NCBI RefSeq assembly: GCF_042237075.1
Contig: NZ_JBCGDC010000019.1
Coordinates: 18,177-82,176 of the forward strand
Reading direction: 5' to 3'
Length of the DNA stretch: 64,000 nucleotides
Source of the DNA: Polymorphospora lycopeni
GTDB taxonomy: Bacteria > Actinomycetota > Actinomycetes > Mycobacteriales > Micromonosporaceae
The notes under the pieces: model-generated
Told to the model about the DNA's origin: nothing
Databases searched by the model: none
Seen by the model: the letters and a program-made list of their open reading frames with translations, nothing else
Translations under genes and position numbers: made by a program
Shown: positions 16,106 through 24,184 of the stretch, piece by piece
Position numbering within the stretch: the stretch's first letter is position 1
Layout of the letters: each line of letters starts with the position of its first letter

Positions 16106-17302
16106 CTAGACATCGCGGGTGATGACGGTGGCGTTGGCCATGCCCGAGCCCTCGCACATGGTCTGTAGGCCACGCCGGGTGCCGCCGGCCTCCATGGCGT
16201 ACAACATGGTCGTCATCAACCGGACGCCCGAGGCGCCGAGCGGATGCCCGAGCGCGATGGCCCCGCCCAGCGGGTTGACCAGTTCGGCGTCGACGCGCAG
16301 GGCCCGTTGCCAGGCCAGCGGCACGCTCGCGAACGCCTCGTTGACCTCGAAGTGGTCGATGTCGGTGAGCCGCAGTCCGGCCCGGTCGAGCACCTTGCGG
16401 GTCGCCGGGATCGGCGCGTCGAGCATCAGTACGGGGTCGCCGGCGGCGAGCGCGAAGCCCTCGAAGCGGGCCCGTGGGGTGAGCCCGTGCCGGGCCGCGT
16501 AATCCTCGCTGGCCAGCAGCATCGCGGCGGCGCCGTCGCCGAACTGCGAGGAGTTGCCGGCGGTCACCGACCAGGAGATCTCCGGGAAGCGTTCCCGGAC
16601 GGTGCCGTCGATGAACGACGGTCGCAGCCCGGCCAGCGCCTCGGCGGTGGTGCCGGGCCGGATCGTCTCGTCGGCGCTGACGGTGCGCACCGTGCCGTCG
16701 GCGGCCGGGACGGTGATCGGGACGATCTCGGCGGTGAAGGCGCCACGTCGCGCGGCGGCGGCGGCCCGCTGTTGCGAGCGCAGCGCCAGGGCGTCCAGGT
16801 CGGATCGGGAGATTGCGTGGCGGGCGGCGACCAGTTCGGCGGAGATGCCCTGTGGGACCAGGCCCGGGGCGTAGCGGGCGGTGACCGACGGTCCCCACGG
16901 GTCGCCGCCGGCGCGGGCGCTGAACATCGGCACCCGGCTCATCGACTCGACGCCGGCCGCCACCACCAGGTCGTACGCGCCGGCGGCGATGCCCTGCGCG
17001 GCGAAGTGGACGGCCTGCTGACCGGAGCCGCACCGGCGGTCGATCGTGGTGGCCGGCACGGTCTCCGGCAGCCCGGCGCCGAGCCAGGCGAGCCGCCCCG
17101 GGCAGCCGGACTGTTCGCCGGCCTGGCTGACGCAGCCGACGATGACGTCGTCGACGTCGGTCGGGTCGACGGTGCCGTTGCGGGCCAGCAGGCCGGTGAG
17201 TACCTGGCCGAGCAGTTCGACCGGGTGCAGGCCGGACAGCGCGCCGCCGGCCTTGCCCCGGCCGATCGGGGATCGGACCGCGTCGATGACGACGGCGTTC
17301 AT
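16106..17302 (-). CDS. thiolase (acetyl-CoA acyltransferase type)
   Basis: The 398-aa product has all thiolase active-site elements: Cys91 in TIDRRCGSGQQA, NEAFAS, His353 in GHPLGASG and Cys383 in TMCEGSGMANA. It should release acetyl-CoA or propionyl-CoA from a 3-ketoacyl-CoA. The start ATG overlaps the LLM-enzyme stop (ATGA). It is one of two complete thiolases in the island (the other is 27872-29071), in separate transcription units, suggesting two different chain-shortening steps. Confidence 0.93.
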   Translation of the reverse strand: MNAVVIDAVRSPIGRGKAGGALSGLHPVELLGQVLTGLLARNGTVDPTDVDDVIVGCVSQAGEQSGCPGRLAWLGAGLPETVPATTIDRRCGSGQQAVHFAAQGIAAGAYDLVVAAGVESMSRVPMFSARAGGDPWGPSVTARYAPGLVPQGISAELVAARHAISRSDLDALALRSQQRAAAAARRGAFTAEIVPITVPAADGTVRTVSADETIRPGTTAEALAGLRPSFIDGTVRERFPEISWSVTAGNSSQFGDGAAAMLLASEDYAARHGLTPRARFEGFALAAGDPVLMLDAPIPATRKVLDRAGLRLTDIDHFEVNEAFASVPLAWQRALRVDAELVNPLGGAIALGHPLGASGVRLMTTMLYAMEAGGTRRGLQTMCEGSGMANATVITRDV

Positions 17303-18315
17303 AGCGGCGCCGCCGCGAACTCGGTGAGCCGGGGTGCGATGTCCCGGCCCAGGTCGTCGAGATAGTTCACGACGTCGGCGGCGGACATGTCCGGCCACTG
17401 TGGCCGGACCAGGATCGCGTCGAGCGGTACGGCATCGTGAATGGCGCGTAGTTGGTCGATGACCTGGTCGGGGCTGCCGGCGAGGACGGTGTCCTTCACC
17501 GCCTCGGAGAAGTTGCTGGCGACGGTGTCGGCGTCGAGCGCGGCCAGTTCCCGGTTGGCGTAGGCGAGGTAGCGCCCCTGTGCCATCGCGCCGAAGCGTT
17601 CCAGTGCGTCCGTCCGATCCCGGCCGAGGATCAGGTCGCGACGCATGATCGGAGGTCGCACCGGCAGGCCGAGGGTCTCCCGCTCGCGCCGGTATGTCTC
17701 CCACAGCCTGCTGAGTGCGGGTAGCGGCTCGCGGGGTGAGATGGTCCAGCGGTCGCCGAGCCGGGCGGCCCGCCGTACGCCGGGCGCGGACTGGGCGCCG
17801 ATCCAGATCTGCGGGTGCGGCTGCTGGACCGGCCGCAGGTGCGGTTCGGCGCCCTCGAACCGCCAGTGCCGACCGTGGTGGTCGACCTTGCGCTCGTTCC
17901 ATAGTCGACGGATGAGTTCCAGCGACTCCTCGAACCGGGAGATCCGTTCGCCGTAGGGCACGCCGAGGTAGTCGAACTCCTGGGTGCGGTAGCCGATGCC
18001 GGCGCCGACGACCAGCCGGCCGGCGGTGATGATGTCCAGCGTCGCGAGTTCCTCGGCCAGCAGCACCGGGTGGTAGAGCGGGACGACGACGATGTTCGTC
18101 GCGAGGGTGATGTGCGGGTCGACCTCGGCGGCCAGCCGGGCCAGCACCGGCACGGGCTGCAGCCAGCGCAGGTCGCCGTACATGAAGTGCTGGCCGATCG
18201 TGATGTGGGTGAACCCGTTGCGTTGCGCCGCCTCGACCTGTCTGAGCAGCTGGTCGAGGTGTTCGGCGGGTGGTACCGACGTGCGGACGTCACCGATGAT
18301 GATCCCGAGCTTCAC
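17299..18315 (-). CDS. LLM-class flavin/F420-dependent oxidoreductase
   Basis: The 338-aa product is a luciferase-like TIM barrel: KLGIIIGDVR at the N-terminus, ITIGQHFMYGD, ATNIVVVPLYHPVLLAEELATLDIITAGR and VVGAGIGYRTQEFDYLGVPYGER (the flavin/F420-binding signature region), then PQIWIGAQSAPGVRRAARLGD. The GTG start at 18315 overlaps the SnoaL-like gene by GTGA. It could be an FMN-dependent monooxygenase or an F420-dependent dehydrogenase; sequence alone does not decide. Confidence 0.87.
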   Translation of the reverse strand: MKLGIIIGDVRTSVPPAEHLDQLLRQVEAAQRNGFTHITIGQHFMYGDLRWLQPVPVLARLAAEVDPHITLATNIVVVPLYHPVLLAEELATLDIITAGRLVVGAGIGYRTQEFDYLGVPYGERISRFEESLELIRRLWNERKVDHHGRHWRFEGAEPHLRPVQQPHPQIWIGAQSAPGVRRAARLGDRWTISPREPLPALSRLWETYRRERETLGLPVRPPIMRRDLILGRDRTDALERFGAMAQGRYLAYANRELAALDADTVASNFSEAVKDTVLAGSPDQVIDQLRAIHDAVPLDAILVRPQWPDMSAADVVNYLDDLGRDIAPRLTEFAAAPL

Positions 18316-18800
18316 GGCGTCTTCCCTCCCGGTAACCAGGGCGGCGGGGTACGACTGGCCCGGCCCCAGCCGCCCTCGGCGCGGACGAGGCCCTCGATGG
18401 TGCTGGTCTTCGCCACGAAGACCAGCCCCTGCGGACCCACCGCGACCCGGTCGTCGTAGTCGCCCCAGCCGACGTAGAGGTCGTCGCCGTGGCCGAGGAT
18501 CAGGAAGTAGCTGGTCCGGACCCTCAGCAGCCGCTCGCCGATCTCGTCGACCTCGACCACGACCGGAAAGTGCCGGGTGGGTCTGGTCCCGGCCGCCCAC
18601 AGGTGCTCGTAGAAGTCGAGGATCGCGGCACGGCCGGCGCAGACCGAGTCGGGGCGGCGGAACACCGCGTCCGGATCGAACAGCGGCAGCAACGCCTCGC
18701 GGTCGGCCCGGTCGAACGCCGCGCAGTACGCGACCTGCAACTGCCGGGCGGCCTCGGTGACGACTGCCTGTCGTCCGAGGCGCTCCCAGAGTGGATCCAT
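18312..18800 (-). CDS. SnoaL-like (NTF2-fold) protein
   Basis: The 162-aa product resembles the SnoaL/NTF2-like family: an N-terminal helix AYCAAFDRADREALLPLFDPDAVFRRPDS, then ILDFYEHLWAAG and beta strands with HFPVVVEVDEIGERLLRVRTSYF. Such proteins are small isomerases, dehydratases or hydrolases. ATG at 18800 follows a GGGGG stretch by a few bases; GTG one codon earlier is possible. It is the first gene of the seven-gene unit that ends at 12593, with box C 62 bp upstream. Confidence 0.75.
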   Translation of the reverse strand: MDPLWERLGRQAVVTEAARQLQVAYCAAFDRADREALLPLFDPDAVFRRPDSVCAGRAAILDFYEHLWAAGTRPTRHFPVVVEVDEIGERLLRVRTSYFLILGHGDDLYVGWGDYDDRVAVGPQGLVFVAKTSTIEGLVRAEGGWGRASRTPPPWLPGGKTP

Positions 18801-18861
18801 CACCGTCCCCCTTCACCACCGGTTCCCGACCCCGAGACGAGCGGATCAGGCAACCTATCCA

Positions 18862-18880
18862 TGCGAACTATAGTAATAGA
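18862..18880 (-). promoter_or_regulatory. 19-bp regulon box C (promoter of the seven-gene unit)
   Basis: Coding-strand sequence TCTATTACTATAGTTCGCA, containing the palindrome ACTATAGT and a TATAGT hexamer. It shares with box E the extra flank CTATCCATGCG on the start-codon-distal strand reading (18855-18865; 32411-32421). Confidence 0.65.
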
Positions 18881-18895
18881 TTCGGATCGGGCGGG

Positions 18896-20035
18896 CTACC
18901 GTCCGACCGGCACTTCCGCACCGACCCGGACCGTCGGGCCGCAGGCCGCCGCGGCGAGCGCGCCGGTGTCCAACTCGAACCCGAATCCCGGCCGGTCCGG
19001 CAGCCGCAGCCGGCCTCCCGCGACCACCGGCGGCTCCCGGGCGATGTCGTGGGGCAGGTCGAGGAAGTAGAGGACCTCGGCCGGATACCGGCTCGTATCC
19101 GGCGTCGCCGCCGCGAACGACGCCGCCGCGAACGTGCCGACGGCCGACTCGCCCTGGCTGCCGACGACCACATCCACGCCGGCCACCGCGCAGAAGTCGC
19201 GGATCGTCGCCGAGCGGCGCAGGGCCGTACGGGCGGTCTTGATGCTCACCATGCCGACCCGGCCGGCCAGCACGGCCGCGCCGGCCGAGGCCGGGTCGGG
19301 ACAGCTCTCGTCGCCGACGACCGGCACGGGGCTGCTCCGGGCGTAGGCCGGTCCGCCGACCGCCCCGGGTGGACACGGCTCCTCCAGCCAGGCCAGCCCG
19401 GCCTCGCGGGTCGCGGCCACGAACCGGGCCGCCTGCGCCGAGGTGTAGCCCTGGTTGGCGTCGGCGTAGAGCAGGGCGTCCGGGCCGAGCGCCGTGCGTA
19501 CCGCCCGGGTGGTGGCGATGTCCAGGTCGGGGTCGATCCCGACCTTCAGCTTGAAGGCCGTGACCCCCCAACCGGTCGACGCCTCCACCGCGGCGGCGGC
19601 CACCTCGTCGGGCCGCCCCCAACTGAGCAGCGTGGCGGCGGCGACGTCGCCGGCGTGACCGCCGAGCAACTGGTAGGCGGGCAGCCCGACGAAGCGGGCC
19701 AGTGCGTCGAACATCGCCAGCTCGACGGCGCTGCGGGCGGTGGGGTTGCCGACCAGGTGCCGGGTACGGGCCCGAAAAAGCTCCGGCCGGCCGACCGGGG
19801 TGCCGACGGCGGCCGGGGCGAGGACCCGGTCCAGCACGTCGAGCACCGAGGCCAGCGTCTCGCCGTACACCATGGGGCGCGGGATGGCCTCCCCATAGCC
19901 GGTGGTCCCGTCGGCCAGGCGTACGGCGACGAGCACGTGCTCGGCGACGTCGTCGGAGCCGATGGCGTACCGGACCGACCGGCGCAGCGGTAGGCGGAAC
20001 GGGGTGATCTCGACCGACTCGACCAGCGGCGTCAT
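18896..20035 (-). CDS. mandelate racemase/muconate lactonising-type enolase superfamily enzyme
   Basis: The 379-aa product has the capping domain and barrel residues of the MLE subgroup: Lys162 and Lys164 (FKLKVG), metal ligands Asp192 (ADANQG), Glu219 (LEEP) and Asp242 (GDES), and Lys266 (SIKTAR) as the opposite acid/base. Such enzymes abstract an alpha proton of a carboxylate (cycloisomerase, epimerase, dehydratase or OSBS-type). It ends the ABC-importer unit, overlapping the permease gene by ATGA, so it probably processes the imported substrate or a related acid. The substrate is unknown. Confidence 0.9.
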   Translation of the reverse strand: MTPLVESVEITPFRLPLRRSVRYAIGSDDVAEHVLVAVRLADGTTGYGEAIPRPMVYGETLASVLDVLDRVLAPAAVGTPVGRPELFRARTRHLVGNPTARSAVELAMFDALARFVGLPAYQLLGGHAGDVAAATLLSWGRPDEVAAAAVEASTGWGVTAFKLKVGIDPDLDIATTRAVRTALGPDALLYADANQGYTSAQAARFVAATREAGLAWLEEPCPPGAVGGPAYARSSPVPVVGDESCPDPASAGAAVLAGRVGMVSIKTARTALRRSATIRDFCAVAGVDVVVGSQGESAVGTFAAASFAAATPDTSRYPAEVLYFLDLPHDIAREPPVVAGGRLRLPDRPGFGFELDTGALAAAACGPTVRVGAEVPVGR

Positions 20036-20937
20036 ATCCGCTTCCCGTCCCGACCCCGGGTGAGCCGGTCGCGGATGCCGTCACCGACCATGGAGAACGC
20101 CAGGATGGTCAGGAAGATCATCAACAGCGGCGGCAGCATCGGGAATCCGTTGCGGGACACCGACCCGAACGCCTCGCGGGTCATCCCGCCCCAGGTCGCG
20201 TCCGGCGCCTGCACGCCGAGTCCGAGGAAGCTCAGGCTGGCTTCCGCGATGACCACCAGTCCCAGGCTGTACGTCGTCTGGATCAGCAGCGGTCCGCTGG
20301 CGTTCGGCAGCATGTGTCGCAACAGGATCCGGGCCGGCGAACAGCCGATCGCCTGGCACGCCTCGATGTACGGCTCGTTGCGGATGCCGGACGCGGCGCC
20401 CCGCGCCACCCGGAAGAACCTGGGCGCGAAGACGATGCCGACCGCGATCATCGCGTTGGTCAGGCCCGGCCCGAGGATGCCGACGATGGCCAGGGCCAGG
20501 ATCAGCGTCGGCACGCTCATCACCGAGTCGGCGATCCGGCCGAGCACGGCGTCGACGATCCCACCGGCGTATCCGGCGACCAGGCCGAGCGGGATACCCA
20601 GGACCACCGCCGTGCCGACCGCCTGCAACGTCGCCACCAGGGTCAGCCGGGCGCCGGCGATCAGCCGGGCGAGGGTGTCCCGCCCGTACGCGTCGGTGCC
20701 GAGCCAGTGGTCGCCGCTCGGTGACTCCATCCGGCGCAGCAGGTCCTGCGCGTTCGGGTCGGTGCGGACCAGCAGGTCACCGACCAGTGCCAGCAGGACC
20801 AGCCCGGCGATGAAGACCAGCCCGACCTTCGGGGCGAGGCCGAGGCCGCCCTTTCCCGAGCGGCCGCCTTTCGTCCCCGGCCTCATGCCGGCCCCGATCG
20901 GCCCGGTCTTCTTCCTGGTCGGTGCGGTGCCGCTCAT
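20032..20937 (-). CDS. ABC importer permease, DppC/OppC type
   Basis: The 301-aa product starts at ATG 20937, two bases after the DppB-type stop. It has a cytoplasmic N-terminus rich in Lys/Gly, a first membrane span (~38-55), the periplasmic HWLGTDAYGRDTLARLIAGA motif that is diagnostic for DppC-type permeases, and the EAA loop EACQAIGCSPARILLRHMLPN. It forms the membrane channel with the DppB-type partner for a peptide/nickel-class solute. It is in the five-component importer unit 25738-18896. Confidence 0.92.
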   Translation of the reverse strand: MSGTAPTRKKTGPIGAGMRPGTKGGRSGKGGLGLAPKVGLVFIAGLVLLALVGDLLVRTDPNAQDLLRRMESPSGDHWLGTDAYGRDTLARLIAGARLTLVATLQAVGTAVVLGIPLGLVAGYAGGIVDAVLGRIADSVMSVPTLILALAIVGILGPGLTNAMIAVGIVFAPRFFRVARGAASGIRNEPYIEACQAIGCSPARILLRHMLPNASGPLLIQTTYSLGLVVIAEASLSFLGLGVQAPDATWGGMTREAFGSVSRNGFPMLPPLLMIFLTILAFSMVGDGIRDRLTRGRDGKRI

Positions 20938-20939
20938 GG

Positions 20940-21881
20940 TCACCCCCGCAGCTTCGGGTCGAAGTAGGTGTAGGAGGCGTCGACGATGAGGTTCATCAGC
21001 AGGATCAGCGCGGCGCTGACCAGCACGATCCCCTGGATCATCGGATAGTCGTGGTAGAGGACGGCGTTGAGCGCCTCCGAGCCGAGCCCCGGCAAGGTGA
21101 AGATCAGCTCGATGACCACCGCGCCGCCGAGCACCCGGGCCGCCTGCAGCCCTAGCACGGTCACCACCGGTACGGCCGCGTTCTTGCCGGCGTACTTCGC
21201 GATCACCACCCGGCGCGGGATGCCCATCGCCACGGCGGTCTGTACGTAGTCGCGTTCCAGCACGTCGACCACCGCCCCGCGGGTCTGCCGGACCAGTTCG
21301 GCCGCCGGGTCGACGGCGAGGGCCAGCGCCGGCAGCGTGACGCTCAACGCCCAGCCCGTCGGATCCTCGCCCAGCGCCACGTAGCCGCCGGCCGGGAACC
21401 AGGACCGGTTCACCGCGAAGACGGTGACCAGCAGCAGCCCGATCGCGAACGGTGGTGCCGCCATCGCGCCGGCGGAGACCGACGAGATGATCCGGTCGAA
21501 GGCGCTGCCCCGCTTCACCGCGGCCAGGACCCCGAGCGGTACGGCGACGAGCAGCGCGACGGCCAGGGCGAGGAAGGTCAGCCACAGGGTCACCGGCAAG
21601 GCCGCCAGGATCGCCTCGCTCACCGGCCGGTTGGTGTAGAGCGAGGTGCCCATGTCGCCCCGGGCCAGGTCACCTAGGTAGCCGACGTAGCGTTCCAAGA
21701 TGGAGTCGTTGAGGCCCAACCGTTCCCGGGTCTCCTCGATGTCCTGCGCGGTCGCGTTGTCGCCAGCCACGATGGCGGCCGGGTCGCCGGGCGTCAGGTC
21801 CATCAGCAGCAGGACGCCCAGGATGAGGATCAGCAGCATCGGGACGATGGTGGCCAGCCGTCGGCCGACGACGCTCAGCAC
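20940..21881 (-). CDS. ABC importer permease, DppB/OppB type
   Basis: The 313-aa product starts with GTG at 21881, overlapping the true end of the second ATPase gene by seven bases. Features: an N-terminal span, DLTPGDPAAIVAGDNA (the DppB-type periplasmic loop), LGLNDSILERYVGYLGDLARGDMGTSLYTNRPV, an EAA-like loop QTAVAMGIPRRVVIAKYAGKN and a C-terminal VDASYTYFDPKLRG. It pairs with the DppC-type permease encoded two bases downstream. Confidence 0.92.
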   Translation of the reverse strand: MLSVVGRRLATIVPMLLILILGVLLLMDLTPGDPAAIVAGDNATAQDIEETRERLGLNDSILERYVGYLGDLARGDMGTSLYTNRPVSEAILAALPVTLWLTFLALAVALLVAVPLGVLAAVKRGSAFDRIISSVSAGAMAAPPFAIGLLLVTVFAVNRSWFPAGGYVALGEDPTGWALSVTLPALALAVDPAAELVRQTRGAVVDVLERDYVQTAVAMGIPRRVVIAKYAGKNAAVPVVTVLGLQAARVLGGAVVIELIFTLPGLGSEALNAVLYHDYPMIQGIVLVSAALILLMNLIVDASYTYFDPKLRG

Positions 21882-23100
21882 GGCGCTGGCCCCTTCTCGA
21901 CCCGCACCGGACCGGCGCCGGCACGGGCCGGCCCGCCACCGGTGCCGTCCCGCGTGCCGGACGCCACGAAGCAGGCCACCGCGCCGCCGTCGGGCCGTTC
22001 CACCAGCGGTGGCGGCTCGGCGCCGCACCGGTCGATCCGCAGCGGGCAGCGGGGCGCGTACTGGCAGCCGGCCCCCCGCGCCCGGCCNTGCCGTCCCGCG
22101 TGCCGGACGCCACGAAGCAGGCCACCGCGCCGCCGTCGGGCCGTTCCACCAGCGGTGGCGGCTCGGCGCCGCACCGGTCGATCCGCAGCGGGCAGCGGGG
22201 CGCGTACTGGCAGCCGGCCACCGGCGCCGGGCCGGTGGCCGGTTCCGTCGTGGTCGCCTGCCGTTCGCGCTGGCGTACCGGGTCGGCGACCGGGATCGCG
22301 TGCAGCAGCCGCCGGGTGTACGGGTGTGCCGCGTGGGCGAAGACCTGCTCGGCGTCACCGGTCTCGACGACCCGGCCCCGGTACATCACGACGATCTCGT
22401 GGGCGATCGCCCGGACCAGCGACAGGTCATGGGAGATGAACACCAGCGCGATACCGCGCTCGCGTTGCAGGTCCCGCAGCAGGTTGAGGATCTGGCCCCG
22501 GATCGACACGTCGAGCGCCGCCACCGCCTCGTCGCAGACCAGGACCGACGGGCCCGGCGCGAGCGCCCGGGCGATCGCGATCCGTTGCAGCTGACCGCCG
22601 GAGAAGCCGGACGGGTAGCGTTCGCCCTGCCCCGGATCGACGCCGACGCTGCGCAGCAGGTCGTCGACCCGGGCCCGGACCTCGTCGCGGCCCAGGCCGG
22701 GTTCGTGCACGTGCAGCGGTTCGGCGACCGAGTCGCGGACCCGCATCCGCGGATCCATCGAGGTGAACGGGTCCTGGTGCACCATCTGGGCGTTCCGCCG
22801 CCAGGCGCGCAGCTCGCGGCGCCGCAGGCGGCTCACGTCGATTCCGCCGGCCGACACCGAGCCGTGGTCGGCCTGGATGAGCCGCAGCAGCAGCCGGGCG
22901 ACGGTCGACTTGCCCGACCCGGACTCGCCGACGATGCCGAGGGTGCGGCCGGCGTGCACCGCCAGGCTCACGTCCTGCACGGCGGGGACCGTACGCACCG
23001 CCCGGCCGACCAGGTTGCGCGAGGTGACGAACGTCTTGTGCAGGTTGCGGGCGGCGATCACCGGCGGTCCGGCCGGGATCGCGCCGTCAACGGCGACCAT
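21875..23100 (-). CDS. ABC importer ATPase, DppF/OppF type (interrupted by an assembly duplication)
   Basis: From the ATG at 23100 (GGGAG six bases upstream) the protein shows Walker A GESGSGKST, Q-loop QMVHQDPFTSMDP, signature FSGGQLQRIAIARA, Walker B VLVCDEAVAALD, HDLSLVRAIAHE and the oligopeptide C-terminal CQYAPRCPLRIDRC site, a possible Fe-S or metal Cys cluster. At 22088 there is one N, and the 131 bp 22089-22219 are repeated exactly at 21943-22073. If the duplicate 146 bp are collapsed, the frame runs on to a TGA at 21875-21877, giving an intact ~359-aa ATPase whose end overlaps the permease start. I treat the break as an assembly fault, not a pseudogene. Confidence 0.85.
21943..22219. 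repeat. 131-bp perfect duplication around a single N (contig-end artefact)
   Basis: 21943-22073 and 22089-22219 are identical. Between them lie 14 unrelated bases and one N at 22088. A coding segment duplicated exactly inside an otherwise normal ATPase gene, at an ambiguous base, is the mark of two overlapping contig ends joined without merging. Confidence 0.85.
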
Positions 23101-24106
23101 GGGCAACTCCCTGCTTGACGAGAGCCGGTTCGCCGGCGCGTACGCAGCGCACCGACCGGGGTCCGTCGACGTGGACCGGTGGCGGATGGTCGGTGCACCG
23201 CTCGCCGTCGACCACCGGGCAGCGGGTGGCGAAGCGGCAGCCGGCCGGCCATTCGCCGGGCAGGGCGACCCGGCCGGGGATCGACACGAACCGCTCGGAG
23301 CGGTGCACCTCGGTCGGTACGGCGGCCAGCAGGGCGGCTGTGTACGGGTGCTGCGGGTCGGCGAAGAGATCCAGGACCGGTGCCTGCTCGACGACCTGGC
23401 CGGCGTACATGACCGCCACCCGGTCGGCGAGGTCGGCCACGACGCCGAGATCGTGGGTGATGATGACGATCGCCAGGTTGAGCTGGTCCCGTAGTTCCCG
23501 TAGCAGTGCCAGGATCTGCTCCTGCACGGTGACGTCGAGGGCCGTCGAGGGCTCGTCGGCGATCAGGATCTTCGGCGAGCAGGCCAGCGCCATCGCGATC
23601 ATGACCCGCTGGCACATGCCGCCGCTGAACTGGTGCGGATAGGCCCGGGCCCGCTCCTGCGGCGACGGGATGTGCACCAGCGAGAGCATCTCGACCGCAC
23701 GGTCCCACGCCTGCCGGCGGCCGCATCCGGTGTGGTGCCGGACCACGTCGGCGATCTGGTGCCCGACGGTGAACGCCGGGTTCAGGCTGCGCATCGGCTG
23801 CTGGAAGATCATCGCGATCTCGGCGCCCCGGACCCGGTCCCGTTCCCGGCGCCCGAGGCCGAGCAGGCTCCGGCCGTCGTAGCGGATGTCGCCACCGGTG
23901 ATCCGGCCGCCCTGCAGGTCCAGCAACTGCATGACGGCCAGCGAGGAGACCGTCTTGCCGCAGCCGGACTCCCCGACGATGCCGAGCACCTCACCGGCGC
24001 GTACGTCGTAACTGACGCCGTCGAGCACCCGGGTCCAGCCGGCCGCCCCCCGGAAGTCGACGCTGAGGTCGGACACCTCCAGCAGCGGCCGGGTCTCGTC
24101 GTCCAT
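23087..24106 (-). CDS. ABC importer ATPase, DppD/OppD type
   Basis: The 339-aa product has Walker A GESGCGKTVS, Q-loop MIFQQPMRSLNP, signature FSGGMCQRVMIAMAL, Walker B ILIADEPSTALD, the H-loop ITHDLGVVADLAD and the C-terminal CRFATRCPVVDGERC oligopeptide-type Cys cluster. It starts at ATG 24106 (GGAG five bases upstream) and overlaps the DppF-type gene by 14 bp. With its partner it energises the importer. Confidence 0.94.
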   Translation of the reverse strand: MDDETRPLLEVSDLSVDFRGAAGWTRVLDGVSYDVRAGEVLGIVGESGCGKTVSSLAVMQLLDLQGGRITGGDIRYDGRSLLGLGRRERDRVRGAEIAMIFQQPMRSLNPAFTVGHQIADVVRHHTGCGRRQAWDRAVEMLSLVHIPSPQERARAYPHQFSGGMCQRVMIAMALACSPKILIADEPSTALDVTVQEQILALLRELRDQLNLAIVIITHDLGVVADLADRVAVMYAGQVVEQAPVLDLFADPQHPYTAALLAAVPTEVHRSERFVSIPGRVALPGEWPAGCRFATRCPVVDGERCTDHPPPVHVDGPRSVRCVRAGEPALVKQGVAHGRR

Positions 24107-24128
24107 CCCGTCTCCTGTCCCCGGTACG

Positions 24129-24158
24129 GGGACCCCGACCGCTCGCCGTCGGGGTCCC
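24129..24158 (-). terminator. intercistronic stem-loop after the solute-binding protein gene
   Basis: GGGACCCCGAC (24129-24139) pairs perfectly with 24148-24158 around an 8-nt loop, in the 78-bp gap between the binding-protein stop and the DppD-type start. Such stems often stabilise the upstream mRNA or partly terminate transcription, so that binding protein is made in excess over the transporter core. Confidence 0.65.
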
Positions 24159-24184
24159 GCGCCGTCCCTTTCCGCCCGTTCGGA

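Noticed and set aside
22088..22219. Genuine tandem duplication or pseudogene in the ATPase gene
   Set aside because: The copies are identical and meet at an N. Collapsing them restores the expected frame and gene overlap.
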